The notes under the pieces are model-generated. The model was not told the DNA's origin. It made no database searches and saw nothing but the letters and a program-made list of their open reading frames with translations. The position numbers and the translations under genes were made by a program. From an uncultured Clostridia bacterium (GTDB taxonomy: Bacteria; Bacillota; Clostridia; Christensenellales; Aristaeellaceae), in the NCBI GenBank assembly GCA_934643535.1, contig CAKUCE010000064.1:1-12422 (forward strand): a stretch of DNA of 12,422 nt, written 5' to 3'. This document shows, in pieces, positions 6,377 to 12,422 of the stretch. How positions within the stretch are numbered: position 1 is the first letter of the stretch; each line of letters begins with the position of its first letter.

Positions 6377-7504
6377 ATGCGCATTCCCGTTCTGGTGGAG
6401 CCGGATTACCGAAACTCCCTCTGGGCAAGGCAGACTCTGGAGGGGATCGCCCGGGAAGCCGCCCGAAAGAAGTACGAGCTGGTGCTGCTGGATGCGGCAC
6501 AGGAAGAGAAAATCGACTGGGACGGGCTTTTTGGCGGCGAGCGGCGGCTGGCGGTGCTGATAGGCACCTCCATGAGCTGGGTTCCGGCGGCGCAGGCGCG
6601 GTTGGAGGCGCTGGGCATTGCCTGCGTACTCATCAGCGTGAATCCCTCGCAGGCGGCCCCGGCGGAAGGCGTGGTCTCCATGAACCACGCGGAAGCGACC
6701 CGGACGCTGCTGAAATACCTGCGGGACTGCGGCCGGGAAAAGACGGCGTTTTTCGCCCTGAACCCCAATTCGGCGGCGGATCTGACGAAGCAGGACGTTT
6801 TCGCCGCCTGGAGCCGCCGTTTTCCCGTGGCAGCGGAACCCAATGTATTCTGGAACCGCGGTTCTCTTGCAGCGTGCTGCGAAGCCTTCGCTTCTCATGT
6901 ACGCCGGTTTGATTCCGTGATCTGCGCCAACGACATTGCGGCGGCGGCACTCCTGCATCAACTGAAAAAGGACGGCGTGACCGTCCCGAAGGAATTATAT
7001 CTGTTGAGCTACGGCGACTCGTCGCTGGCCCGTGCCCTGCGCCCGGCCATCACCAGCGCGTCGCTGAACCACGACGAGCTGGGGCGGCGGGCGGTGAGCC
7101 TGTACGCCTTTCTGTCCCGGCAGGAGCCAACGGCCAGTGTGGCGGTGCAGGTACACTGCCGCGTCGCGGTTCGGGAGTCCACGGAGAACCAGCCTTTGCA
7201 TTCTGCGGAGGAAGCCTTTTCCGAGCCGCTTCGGGAGGCAGTGGATTTTTACAGCGACCGGCATGCTCAGCGGCTGATGGCGCTGGAAACCCTGCTGGAT
7301 CGCTGCGACGGCATCGACCGGCGGCTTTTTTTCGGGCTGCTTCGGGGCGAAAAGCCGGAAGCCCTGCAGCAGGAGCTTTTCTTATCCCCCTCGGCGCTGC
7401 GCCACCGGGAAAAGAACCTGATGCTCTGGGCAGGCTGCGCCGCCCGGGAAGACTGGCAGGCCTTCCGCGCCTTCTGCCGCGCCCTGCCGCTTTCGGACGA
7501 ATAA
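6377..7504 (+). CDS. LacI/GalR-type ligand-binding protein without N-terminal helix-turn-helix
   Basis: The 375-residue product begins directly with the sugar-binding fold: MRIPVLVEPDYRNSLWARQTLEGI (1-24) equals the first strand and helix that in LacI/GalR proteins follow the DNA-binding headpiece. FDSVICANDIAAAALLHQLKKDGVTVPKEL (178-207), LSYGD (210-214) and PAITSASLNHDELGRRAV (223-240) are the family's ligand-domain signatures. The ATG at 6377 has an AAAGGAGG site, and no upstream frame could encode the missing headpiece. The C-terminal 100 residues (about 275-375) are helical and extra. LLRGEKPEALQQELFLSPSALRHREKNL (321-348) reads like a LuxR/FixJ- or AraC-style helix-turn-helix and may supply DNA binding. 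I infer a sugar-responsive regulator of the neighbouring operons. Alternatives are a co-regulator without DNA contact or a cytoplasmic sugar sensor. There is no signal peptide, so it is not a transport binding protein. Confidence 0.82.
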   Translation: MRIPVLVEPDYRNSLWARQTLEGIAREAARKKYELVLLDAAQEEKIDWDGLFGGERRLAVLIGTSMSWVPAAQARLEALGIACVLISVNPSQAAPAEGVVSMNHAEATRTLLKYLRDCGREKTAFFALNPNSAADLTKQDVFAAWSRRFPVAAEPNVFWNRGSLAACCEAFASHVRRFDSVICANDIAAAALLHQLKKDGVTVPKELYLLSYGDSSLARALRPAITSASLNHDELGRRAVSLYAFLSRQEPTASVAVQVHCRVAVRESTENQPLHSAEEAFSEPLREAVDFYSDRHAQRLMALETLLDRCDGIDRRLFFGLLRGEKPEALQQELFLSPSALRHREKNLMLWAGCAAREDWQAFRAFCRALPLSDE

Positions 7505-7505
7505 G

Positions 7506-7657
7506 AGAGACGTTGGGGCCTTTGCGGCCCCAAACCCCGCAGTTAAGGGCTAAAGCCCTTAACAATCCCAACATTGACCGCGTAATACGCGGTCAAAAGT
7601 GGGTTCAGGGCACAGCCCTGACGAGGGGTTTGGGGGCGAGTAGCCCCCAACGTCTCT
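7506..7657. repeat. Five-hairpin element with 13-bp terminal inverted repeats, between convergent genes
   Basis: The element fills almost the whole gap between two convergent stop codons. The ends are a perfect 13-bp inverted repeat (7506-7518 with 7645-7657). Inside are five perfect hairpins in order: 7513-7520/7526-7533 (8 bp, 5-nt loop), 7542-7550/7555-7563 (9 bp, 4-nt loop, or 10 bp with 2), 7575-7583/7587-7595 (9 bp, 3-nt loop), 7605-7611/7615-7621 (7 bp, 3-nt loop) and 7630-7637/7643-7650 (8 bp, 5-nt loop). AAACCCC (7532-7538) also pairs with GGGGTTT (7625-7631), giving an inner closing stem. The whole can fold as a nested multi-branch structure, and the first and last hairpins compete with the outer arms. 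There is no open frame, transposase or U-tail. I infer a MITE- or REP-like dispersed element, possibly serving as a two-way transcript end. Confidence 0.85.
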
Positions 7658-7664
7658 TGCATAT

Positions 7665-9731
7665 TCAGGCTTCGTCGATCACGGCGGCGGCGACGCGCTC
7701 GGCGGGTACGACGATGGTGACGGCGCGGTCGGTTCTACGGCTGCGGAGGTTCACGATCTGATCCTCGCCGGTGGGGTTCCACAGGCTGACGGCCAGGCCG
7801 CCGTTGCAGCCTTCCCAGCCCTTGACCAGTACGTTCTCGCTGTCCGAGGTAAAGCCGTCGCTGTCCACGAAGCGGCCCCGGAGCAGGAAGGCCCCGTACT
7901 GCTCGTACAGAGCGGAGATCTCCTTGAGATAGGCGGCGTACCGGGGAATATCCCGCAGAGAGCCGCAGCAGCGGTAGATGGTCATGTCAAAGCGCAGACC
8001 ATACAGGAAGCTGAACCCGGCCATGGCCTTGTAGCTTTCCTCGTCCTCGCCGCATTCCCGGTTGGTGGCCACCAATTCCGGGAACGTGTAGCGATACAGC
8101 TCCGGCATGAACAGGTCGTCGCGCACATCGGTGGCGTGCCGGGCCGTTTCCGGGGAACGCAGGCGCACCGGGGGCTGGGTGTTGGCGCTGTGGGAAATAT
8201 CCATGGATTGACCGAAAATATCGGTATTGTGCTCCATCAGGATGATCTTGTCCTGTCCGAAGGTCTTGATATATTCCCGCAGGCCGGCATAATTGGCGGC
8301 CTTGCTTTCGTGGGAATGGCTGGGCTTGGCGTGGGTGTGGCCCTCGGCGTAGCAGAAGTAGGGATACCAGGAGCCAATGTCGTACAGCACGCCGTCCGCG
8401 CCCAACTCCAGGCAGGTTTTGGCGGCTTCCTTCATCTTTTCCTGCCACAGGGGCGAACCGGGGCAGGCCAGATACATGGGCATGGCCGGGTTGCCGATCT
8501 TGCGGTAGGTGCCCTCGCCGCAGTAGGTCTCGGCAAAGGGAATATCCTCGCCCCAGAGGGAGCGGATGGTGGCCTTGTCGCCGCCTTCCTTCTGATAGAA
8601 GTCGCTGTGATGGTCGATCAGGGCATAGCTGAGGAACATCAGCACCTTGCCGCCCTTTTGGTGAACGTATTCGATGCCTTCCCGCAGCAGTTTTTCACCG
8701 CCCATGCGCTCGTCTACCCGGAAGTCGGGCCAGAGCCGGGCAAAGCCGCCCGCTTCCCACCCCAGCAGATACAGGGTCTTGAGCCCGCAGGCTTCCAGCT
8801 CGTCATACATGGTGGGAATGTCGGCGTAGCTCCAGTTCAGCTCGCAGTGGTGCTGCTTGAAGATCAGCCGCAGCCAGCCGGTCATGTCCCGGCTCCACTC
8901 GGGATTGATGGGCGGCACGAAGCCGCCTTTTTCCTCCATGAAGGCCCGATACAGCTTCGCGCCCGCGTGCCAGTCGCCCAGATGGGGATAGCAGTCGATG
9001 GGGGCCATGGTGAAGCGCTCGCCCGCGTCGATCATGGAATAGCGGATAAAGCCGAAGCGAAGCACGTTCAGCTTGGCGTCCCGCTCGATGTGCAGCCCCA
9101 CGGTCTGGTGGGTGGTGTCCTCGCTGGAGCAGTACAGGCCCTCGCCGCCAGTGTACCAGTCGTACCACTGCATGGAGGCCACATCCGAGGGATACAGCGC
9201 ATCCATGTCGGTATGGTACTGGTCGTGGCGTTCGTATTTGCGGAACCCGGCAAAGGTGCTCAGGTCGGCGTAGGCGGGACGGCGCACCCGCCGTCCCAGC
9301 CCATTGGGCCACGCGATGAAATCATTGTCCGGCTCTCCCGCCAGCGTCCGGGCCCCGGAGACCGGGGTCAGCTGCAGCTCCATCAGCGTCACGTCCGGGT
9401 CCCGGTTTTCCAGATCGGCCCAAACCTGCAGGCCCCGGTCGTTCATCCGGAAATGGAGCTTCAGGGCGGCGTCGATCCGCCGGTCCTCGTCGCCGGTAAG
9501 TCCGTCGTAGCAAAGAGTCAGCTGATTTTCCCCGGTCTGGACGGAGAAGCGCTGCTCCTCGGCCCATACGGGAACCTCTACCCGTTCCGTGTTCTTTACC
9601 GCATAGATCAATTTCCACACCGCGCCGGGCGTATGGATGTACTCATGCCCGGTCTGGCGGTGATAGCAGCTGATAGAACGTCCCCGGCTGTCCAGCCGGT
9701 AGATCATGGTCTTTCCATGCAGCTCATACAT
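7665..9731 (-). CDS. DUF6259-type protein, probable alpha-glycosidase-like TIM-barrel hydrolase
   Basis: The 688-residue product has a beta-rich N-terminal part (about 1-275), then a barrel-like region (about 285-620) and a small C-terminal beta domain (about 620-688). The overall pattern recalls DUF6259 and the GH31/GH36-like barrel superfamily: MTGWLRLIFKQHH (283-295) with aromatic residues, LKTLYLLGWEAGG (317-329), KVLMFLSYALIDHHSDFY (362-379), LGADGVLYDIGSW (443-455), KIILMEHNTDIFG (495-507). Asp446, Asp451, Glu500 and Asp504 at strand ends are the candidate catalytic or binding acids; choosing between them needs a structure. No signal peptide is seen, so it is cytoplasmic. The ATG at 9731 has AGGAGG (9742-9747) ten bases upstream. 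It is the last gene of the ROK/isomerase operon, 19 bases after the isomerase, and the five-hairpin element follows its stop. Family assignment is from memory and activity is unproven. Confidence 0.8.
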   Translation of the reverse strand: MYELHGKTMIYRLDSRGRSISCYHRQTGHEYIHTPGAVWKLIYAVKNTERVEVPVWAEEQRFSVQTGENQLTLCYDGLTGDEDRRIDAALKLHFRMNDRGLQVWADLENRDPDVTLMELQLTPVSGARTLAGEPDNDFIAWPNGLGRRVRRPAYADLSTFAGFRKYERHDQYHTDMDALYPSDVASMQWYDWYTGGEGLYCSSEDTTHQTVGLHIERDAKLNVLRFGFIRYSMIDAGERFTMAPIDCYPHLGDWHAGAKLYRAFMEEKGGFVPPINPEWSRDMTGWLRLIFKQHHCELNWSYADIPTMYDELEACGLKTLYLLGWEAGGFARLWPDFRVDERMGGEKLLREGIEYVHQKGGKVLMFLSYALIDHHSDFYQKEGGDKATIRSLWGEDIPFAETYCGEGTYRKIGNPAMPMYLACPGSPLWQEKMKEAAKTCLELGADGVLYDIGSWYPYFCYAEGHTHAKPSHSHESKAANYAGLREYIKTFGQDKIILMEHNTDIFGQSMDISHSANTQPPVRLRSPETARHATDVRDDLFMPELYRYTFPELVATNRECGEDEESYKAMAGFSFLYGLRFDMTIYRCCGSLRDIPRYAAYLKEISALYEQYGAFLLRGRFVDSDGFTSDSENVLVKGWEGCNGGLAVSLWNPTGEDQIVNLRSRRTDRAVTIVVPAERVAAAVIDEA

Positions 9732-9741
9732 GGCTGTTTTT

Positions 9742-9747
9742 CCTCCT
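9742..9747 (-). promoter_or_regulatory. Ribosome binding site of the DUF6259-type gene
   Basis: AGGAGG lies ten bases before the ATG at 9731, inside the 19-base gap after the isomerase stop codon. Translation of the two genes is therefore separately initiated but on one transcript. Confidence 0.8.
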
Positions 9748-9750
9748 GCC

Positions 9751-11547
9751 TTACGGCTTGAGCATGGTCTTGTGGATGACCGCCACGCCGATGCCCTTGT
9801 TCACCACGCGGTACTTGCCGAAGGTGGCGGGCACCACGACGATGTCCAGCATGTTCAGGTCGAAGTAACGGCTGGGATCCTCCACGGATTCCACGCGCAC
9901 CTTTTCGCCGTCCACCAGCGCCAGCACGTGGAAATCGTCTTTGGTGTCGTCCTCCATGGAGGTGGTGAACACCAGATTACGCAGGGAGAAGTACAGCAGG
10001 TCATGCTCGCCCACGACCTTCTCGCACCAGTCCTCGCCCTGACGGACGATGCCGCCGTGGTTGACCAGATTATCCCGCACAAATTCAGCGGTACGCTCGG
10101 GGTGGATCACGTCGCGGCCCATCTTCAGGTGGATGGGGCGGGGCAGACCGGTCTGGGGGTCGATGCGCTGATAGTCGTACAGCTTGTAGGTGTAGGAACC
10201 CACGGTCAGGCTGCCGATCTCCAGAATGACCTGATTGCGGCCGGAGGCGTGCACCGTGCCGGCGGGGATCATCACCTGCGTGCCGGGTACGGAGGGCACG
10301 GCGTTGATGTACTGCGTATAATCGATCAGTTCGTGAGTCTCCTGCGCCTTTTCGGCGGCGGCGAAGAACTTCTCGCAGGAATCCTCGTTTTGGAAGCCCA
10401 GATAGGTCTTGGCGTCCTGCGCGGTGACGCAGACGTAGTAGCTCTCGTCCTGACGGCCCAGCTCGGAGTGGTTCTTCATCACATATTCCGCGTCGGGGTG
10501 GCACTGGATGGACATGTTGCCGTTGGCGTGATAGGTATCGTCATAGTTGAAGCGGATGGGGAAGTAGCCGCCGAACGCGTCGTAGGCCCGCTTGCCCAGC
10601 AGCTTTTCGCCCATGGCCTGCACGAAGGTGTAGAAGGGCACTTCAAACTCGTTGCCGTCGAAGGTCGCCGCCAGAGAGACTTCCATGGGGATCATATCGA
10701 ACACCCACGCGCAGTTCTTCATTTCCTTGGGCAGCTTGCGCAGCTTGTGGACGTAGAAGCCGCCCCACACGCCTTCCAGATACACCGGACGGCAGCGCAT
10801 GGGCGAACGGTTCAGCTCGTCGAACAGATCCAGCAGCGCGTCGTAGGGCAGCCACTGCATCTTCTGAGGATCATCGGCGAAAACGTAGCCGTCCAGCGCC
10901 TTTTCCCGGATCAGCTCCCAGCGCAGATCCAGCGCGGTCTCAAAGTCCACATAGTAATTCCGGCGCATCAGCTGGCTGAAAGGACGGGAATGGGTGGAGC
11001 CGTAGTTGATGGCCAGGCCGGTCTTGTAGTTGATGGCGGTCTGCCGGGGGGACAGATCCATCCAGATCTTTAGATCGTAGCTGTCCCGCAGGGCCTTGCA
11101 CAGCGCGCCCATGCCATAGACCACGACGGGGCCTTCGGCCTTGTCCAGGTTTTCCTTCAGCGCCTGCACCTTTTCGGCGTTCTGCAGGCCTTCATAGCCC
11201 TCCAGGAAGCGGCGGCCGTAAAGCAGCACGGGGTCGCGGTCGCGGTCAGTGGGCAGGTAGGGGGCCAGCTTCTCGTCCAGCTCCTTTTCGTCCATGGCCA
11301 GCGTGGTCGCGTCGATCAGTACGGCGTTTTCCACAAACTCTTCCAGCTGACGGGCCAGCGCGCCGATCTCCGCGCCCGCGTAGCAGTCGATGCCCACGCG
11401 GGTCTTACCGGCCTTGATCTGCCGGGCGATCTCCTTCGCCACGGACTGAGGGCCTTTTACCAGACCGTTTTTTACGGATTCAGGAGCATGAATGGGATTG
11501 ACCGCATCGGGATCCACATAGGGATAGGGATGGAACATAAAACTCAT
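9751..11547 (-). CDS. Class I mannose-6-phosphate isomerase fused to a degenerate uridine-kinase-like domain
   Basis: The product is 598 residues, much longer than the usual 300-400 for this isomerase. The C-terminal part (about 250-598) is the cupin-type class I enzyme that interconverts mannose-6-P and fructose-6-P. NGNMSIQCHPDAEY (342-355) supplies Gln348 and His350, DESYY (367-371) Glu368, and MIPAGTVHASG (426-436) His433, matching the four zinc ligands. GSYTYKLYDYQR (450-461) is the active-site segment. The N-terminal part (about 20-235) looks like a uridine-kinase/phosphoribulokinase fold: TRVGIDCYAGAEIGALARQL (49-68) at the P-loop, AVLIDATTLAM (75-85), and GPVVVYGMGALCKALRDSYDLKIWMDLS (139-166). 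The Walker A lysine and Ser/Thr are absent, so ATP use there is unlikely. The ATG at 11547 has AGGAGG (11556-11561) eight bases upstream; a longer frame reaching 11964 is antisense-like overlap with the kinase gene. The neighbouring ROK kinase could supply its substrate. I do not assign manA because of the extra domain. Confidence 0.88.
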   Translation of the reverse strand: MSFMFHPYPYVDPDAVNPIHAPESVKNGLVKGPQSVAKEIARQIKAGKTRVGIDCYAGAEIGALARQLEEFVENAVLIDATTLAMDEKELDEKLAPYLPTDRDRDPVLLYGRRFLEGYEGLQNAEKVQALKENLDKAEGPVVVYGMGALCKALRDSYDLKIWMDLSPRQTAINYKTGLAINYGSTHSRPFSQLMRRNYYVDFETALDLRWELIREKALDGYVFADDPQKMQWLPYDALLDLFDELNRSPMRCRPVYLEGVWGGFYVHKLRKLPKEMKNCAWVFDMIPMEVSLAATFDGNEFEVPFYTFVQAMGEKLLGKRAYDAFGGYFPIRFNYDDTYHANGNMSIQCHPDAEYVMKNHSELGRQDESYYVCVTAQDAKTYLGFQNEDSCEKFFAAAEKAQETHELIDYTQYINAVPSVPGTQVMIPAGTVHASGRNQVILEIGSLTVGSYTYKLYDYQRIDPQTGLPRPIHLKMGRDVIHPERTAEFVRDNLVNHGGIVRQGEDWCEKVVGEHDLLYFSLRNLVFTTSMEDDTKDDFHVLALVDGEKVRVESVEDPSRYFDLNMLDIVVVPATFGKYRVVNKGIGVAVIHKTMLKP

Positions 11548-11555
11548 GGTTTTTT

Positions 11556-11561
11556 CCTCCT
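11556..11561 (-). promoter_or_regulatory. Ribosome binding site that fixes the isomerase start
   Basis: AGGAGG lies eight bases before the ATG at 11547, in the 38-base gap after the ROK kinase gene. It rules out the longer in-frame starts that lie inside that gene. Confidence 0.9.
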
Positions 11562-11585
11562 GACATAATGAAAATAGGAAAAGGA

Positions 11586-12422
11586 TCAAAGGGAAATTTT
11601 GGGCAGCACCTGCGTACATTCTTCCCGGGTGTGCAGGGCGTAATAGGCCGCGCCCCGCAGGGCCGCGTCGTCCAGATGGTGAGACACTTCCCACGGGAAG
11701 GGCAGTTCCAGATGCAAAAGGTCGGCGGAGCGGGCGATCTGTCCGCCCAGCGCCAGCTTGCCGGGATGGAAGCGCCGGTCGATGATCCCCATCAGCTCCG
11801 ACAGGGCTTCGCCCGCCAGCCGGAATGCCCGGACGGCCTGTTCGTCCCCCTGACGGGCCCGGCCCGCGATGTCCTTGACGGAAAGGGCCTGACCGTAGGC
11901 GGCCTGAATGGCCCGGGTGGAGACATAGTCCTCGGCGATGCCCTCCCGGAAGGGAGCGCACCACAGGGACAGCGCCGGGGTCTGGGTCTGGTCGATAAGA
12001 ACTTTGCCGTCCTTCATCATCGAAAAGCCCAGCCCCGTGCCCAGCATGACGCAGCAGGGATCCTCAGCCCCCCGCAGCGTTCCGTCGGAAAACTCGCCCA
12101 GAATGTAGGAAGTGGAATCATGCAGGAAGCGGACAGGCAGACCCGCCCGTTCAAAGGGCGGCAGGATGGAGCAGCCGTATAATGCCTGAAATTTATGCTT
12201 CATCCGGAATACGCCGTCGGTGTAGTCAAAGGGGCCGGGGAAACAGGCGCAGGCCCCTGCCAGCGGCGCGGTCTCCTGCGCCCGGCGGATCACTTCCCCA
12301 AAAGCCTCGTAGACCTTCTCCGGCGATTCGTCCGCCCGGGCGGGCGCTTCGCCCACGCTGCCGGGAAGCAGCGCGCCCTGTTCGTCGGCAACGCCATATT
12401 TCAGGAAGCTGCCGCCCACGTC
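11586..12422 (-). CDS. ROK-family sugar kinase, 5' end beyond the window
   Basis: The 278 visible residues begin in the first ATP-binding motif, DVGGSFLKYG (1-10), so only about five to ten residues are missing. CFPGPFDY (60-67) and RFLHDSTSYILGEF (98-111) follow; Asp102 in HDS is the expected catalytic base, where most ROK proteins have NDA. MLGTGLGFSMMKDGK (126-140) is the second phosphate-binding motif and KLALGGQIA (222-230) the adenosine region. The ROK zinc motif CxCGxxGCxE is replaced by CAPFREGIAEDY (155-166), with one cysteine only, so zinc binding is probably lost. The family phosphorylates free hexoses such as glucose, mannose, fructose or N-acylated aminosugars at the 6-hydroxyl, or acts as repressor when a helix-turn-helix is present; none is visible. 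It is upstream of the isomerase in one operon, which suggests that its product feeds that enzyme. The substrate is not determinable here. Confidence 0.87.
   Translation of the reverse strand, partial: DVGGSFLKYGVADEQGALLPGSVGEAPARADESPEKVYEAFGEVIRRAQETAPLAGACACFPGPFDYTDGVFRMKHKFQALYGCSILPPFERAGLPVRFLHDSTSYILGEFSDGTLRGAEDPCCVMLGTGLGFSMMKDGKVLIDQTQTPALSLWCAPFREGIAEDYVSTRAIQAAYGQALSVKDIAGRARQGDEQAVRAFRLAGEALSELMGIIDRRFHPGKLALGGQIARSADLLHLELPFPWEVSHHLDDAALRGAAYYALHTREECTQVLPKISL

Noticed and set aside
6215..6961. Extension of the XRE gene upstream to 6961
   Set aside because: The extension is antisense to the LacI-type gene and crosses both divergent promoters. The ATG at 6214 has a well-placed ribosome binding site and starts exactly at the helix-turn-helix domain.
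7506..7657. Insertion sequence with target-site duplication
   Set aside because: There is no transposase and the flanks (ending AATAAG on the left, starting TGCATA on the right) show no direct duplication. A MITE-like origin stays open, but an autonomous element is excluded.
7505..7664. CRISPR array or simple tandem repeat
   Set aside because: The hairpins differ from each other in sequence and there are no repeated units with spacers. The order comes from inverted, not direct, repeats.
8136..9761. A 541-residue plus-strand open frame opposite the DUF6259-type gene, and a 455-residue one at 9706-11073 opposite the isomerase
   Set aside because: Both are antisense shadows without ribosome binding sites or known motifs.
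11548..11964. Extension of the isomerase frame upstream to 11964
   Set aside because: It overlaps the ROK kinase on the same strand in another frame, and AGGAGG before the ATG at 11547 fixes the shorter start.

Overview
The window is GC-rich bacterial chromosomal DNA with compact operons, strong AGGAGG-type ribosome binding sites, sigma-A-type promoters and protein families typical of Firmicutes. I infer an anaerobic, probably gut-associated Clostridia (Oscillospiraceae- or Christensenellales-like) genome. No rRNA, tRNA or taxonomic marker gene is present, so this placement rests on style and family content only. I found no phage gene, transposase or CRISPR array.

Layout from right to left, because most genes are on the minus strand. 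Positions 12422-7665 hold a three-gene operon: a ROK-family sugar kinase whose first few residues lie beyond the window, a 598-residue two-domain protein (degenerate uridine-kinase-like domain plus class I mannose-6-phosphate isomerase), and a 688-residue DUF6259-type protein that looks like a glycoside hydrolase. Positions 7505-7664, between convergent genes, are almost entirely occupied by an element of five consecutive perfect hairpins enclosed by 13-bp inverted repeats. On the plus strand, 6377-7504 encodes a LacI-type sensor domain without the usual N-terminal DNA-binding domain. Divergent from it, 6214-5705 encodes an XRE-type regulator with two membrane segments. A strong intrinsic terminator follows at 5659-5696. 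Positions 5529-287 hold a second minus-strand operon: a GH50-like (agarase-superfamily) hydrolase with a recognisable extended -10 promoter, then a 1059-residue DUF5107 plus TPR protein. Positions 1-286 are non-coding and dense in hairpins.

Together the genes look like an intracellular carbohydrate-utilisation locus. Two or three putative glycan-processing proteins without signal peptides would act on an imported oligosaccharide or glycoside, the ROK kinase would phosphorylate a released hexose, and the isomerase would feed a 6-phosphate sugar (mannose-6-P to fructose-6-P is the family reaction) into glycolysis. The LacI-type protein is the likely sensor. No transporter is in the window and the substrate cannot be read from sequence. 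The unusual points are the domain fusion in the isomerase, the regulator architecture, the GH50-like/DUF5107 pair, and the two structured non-coding regions.
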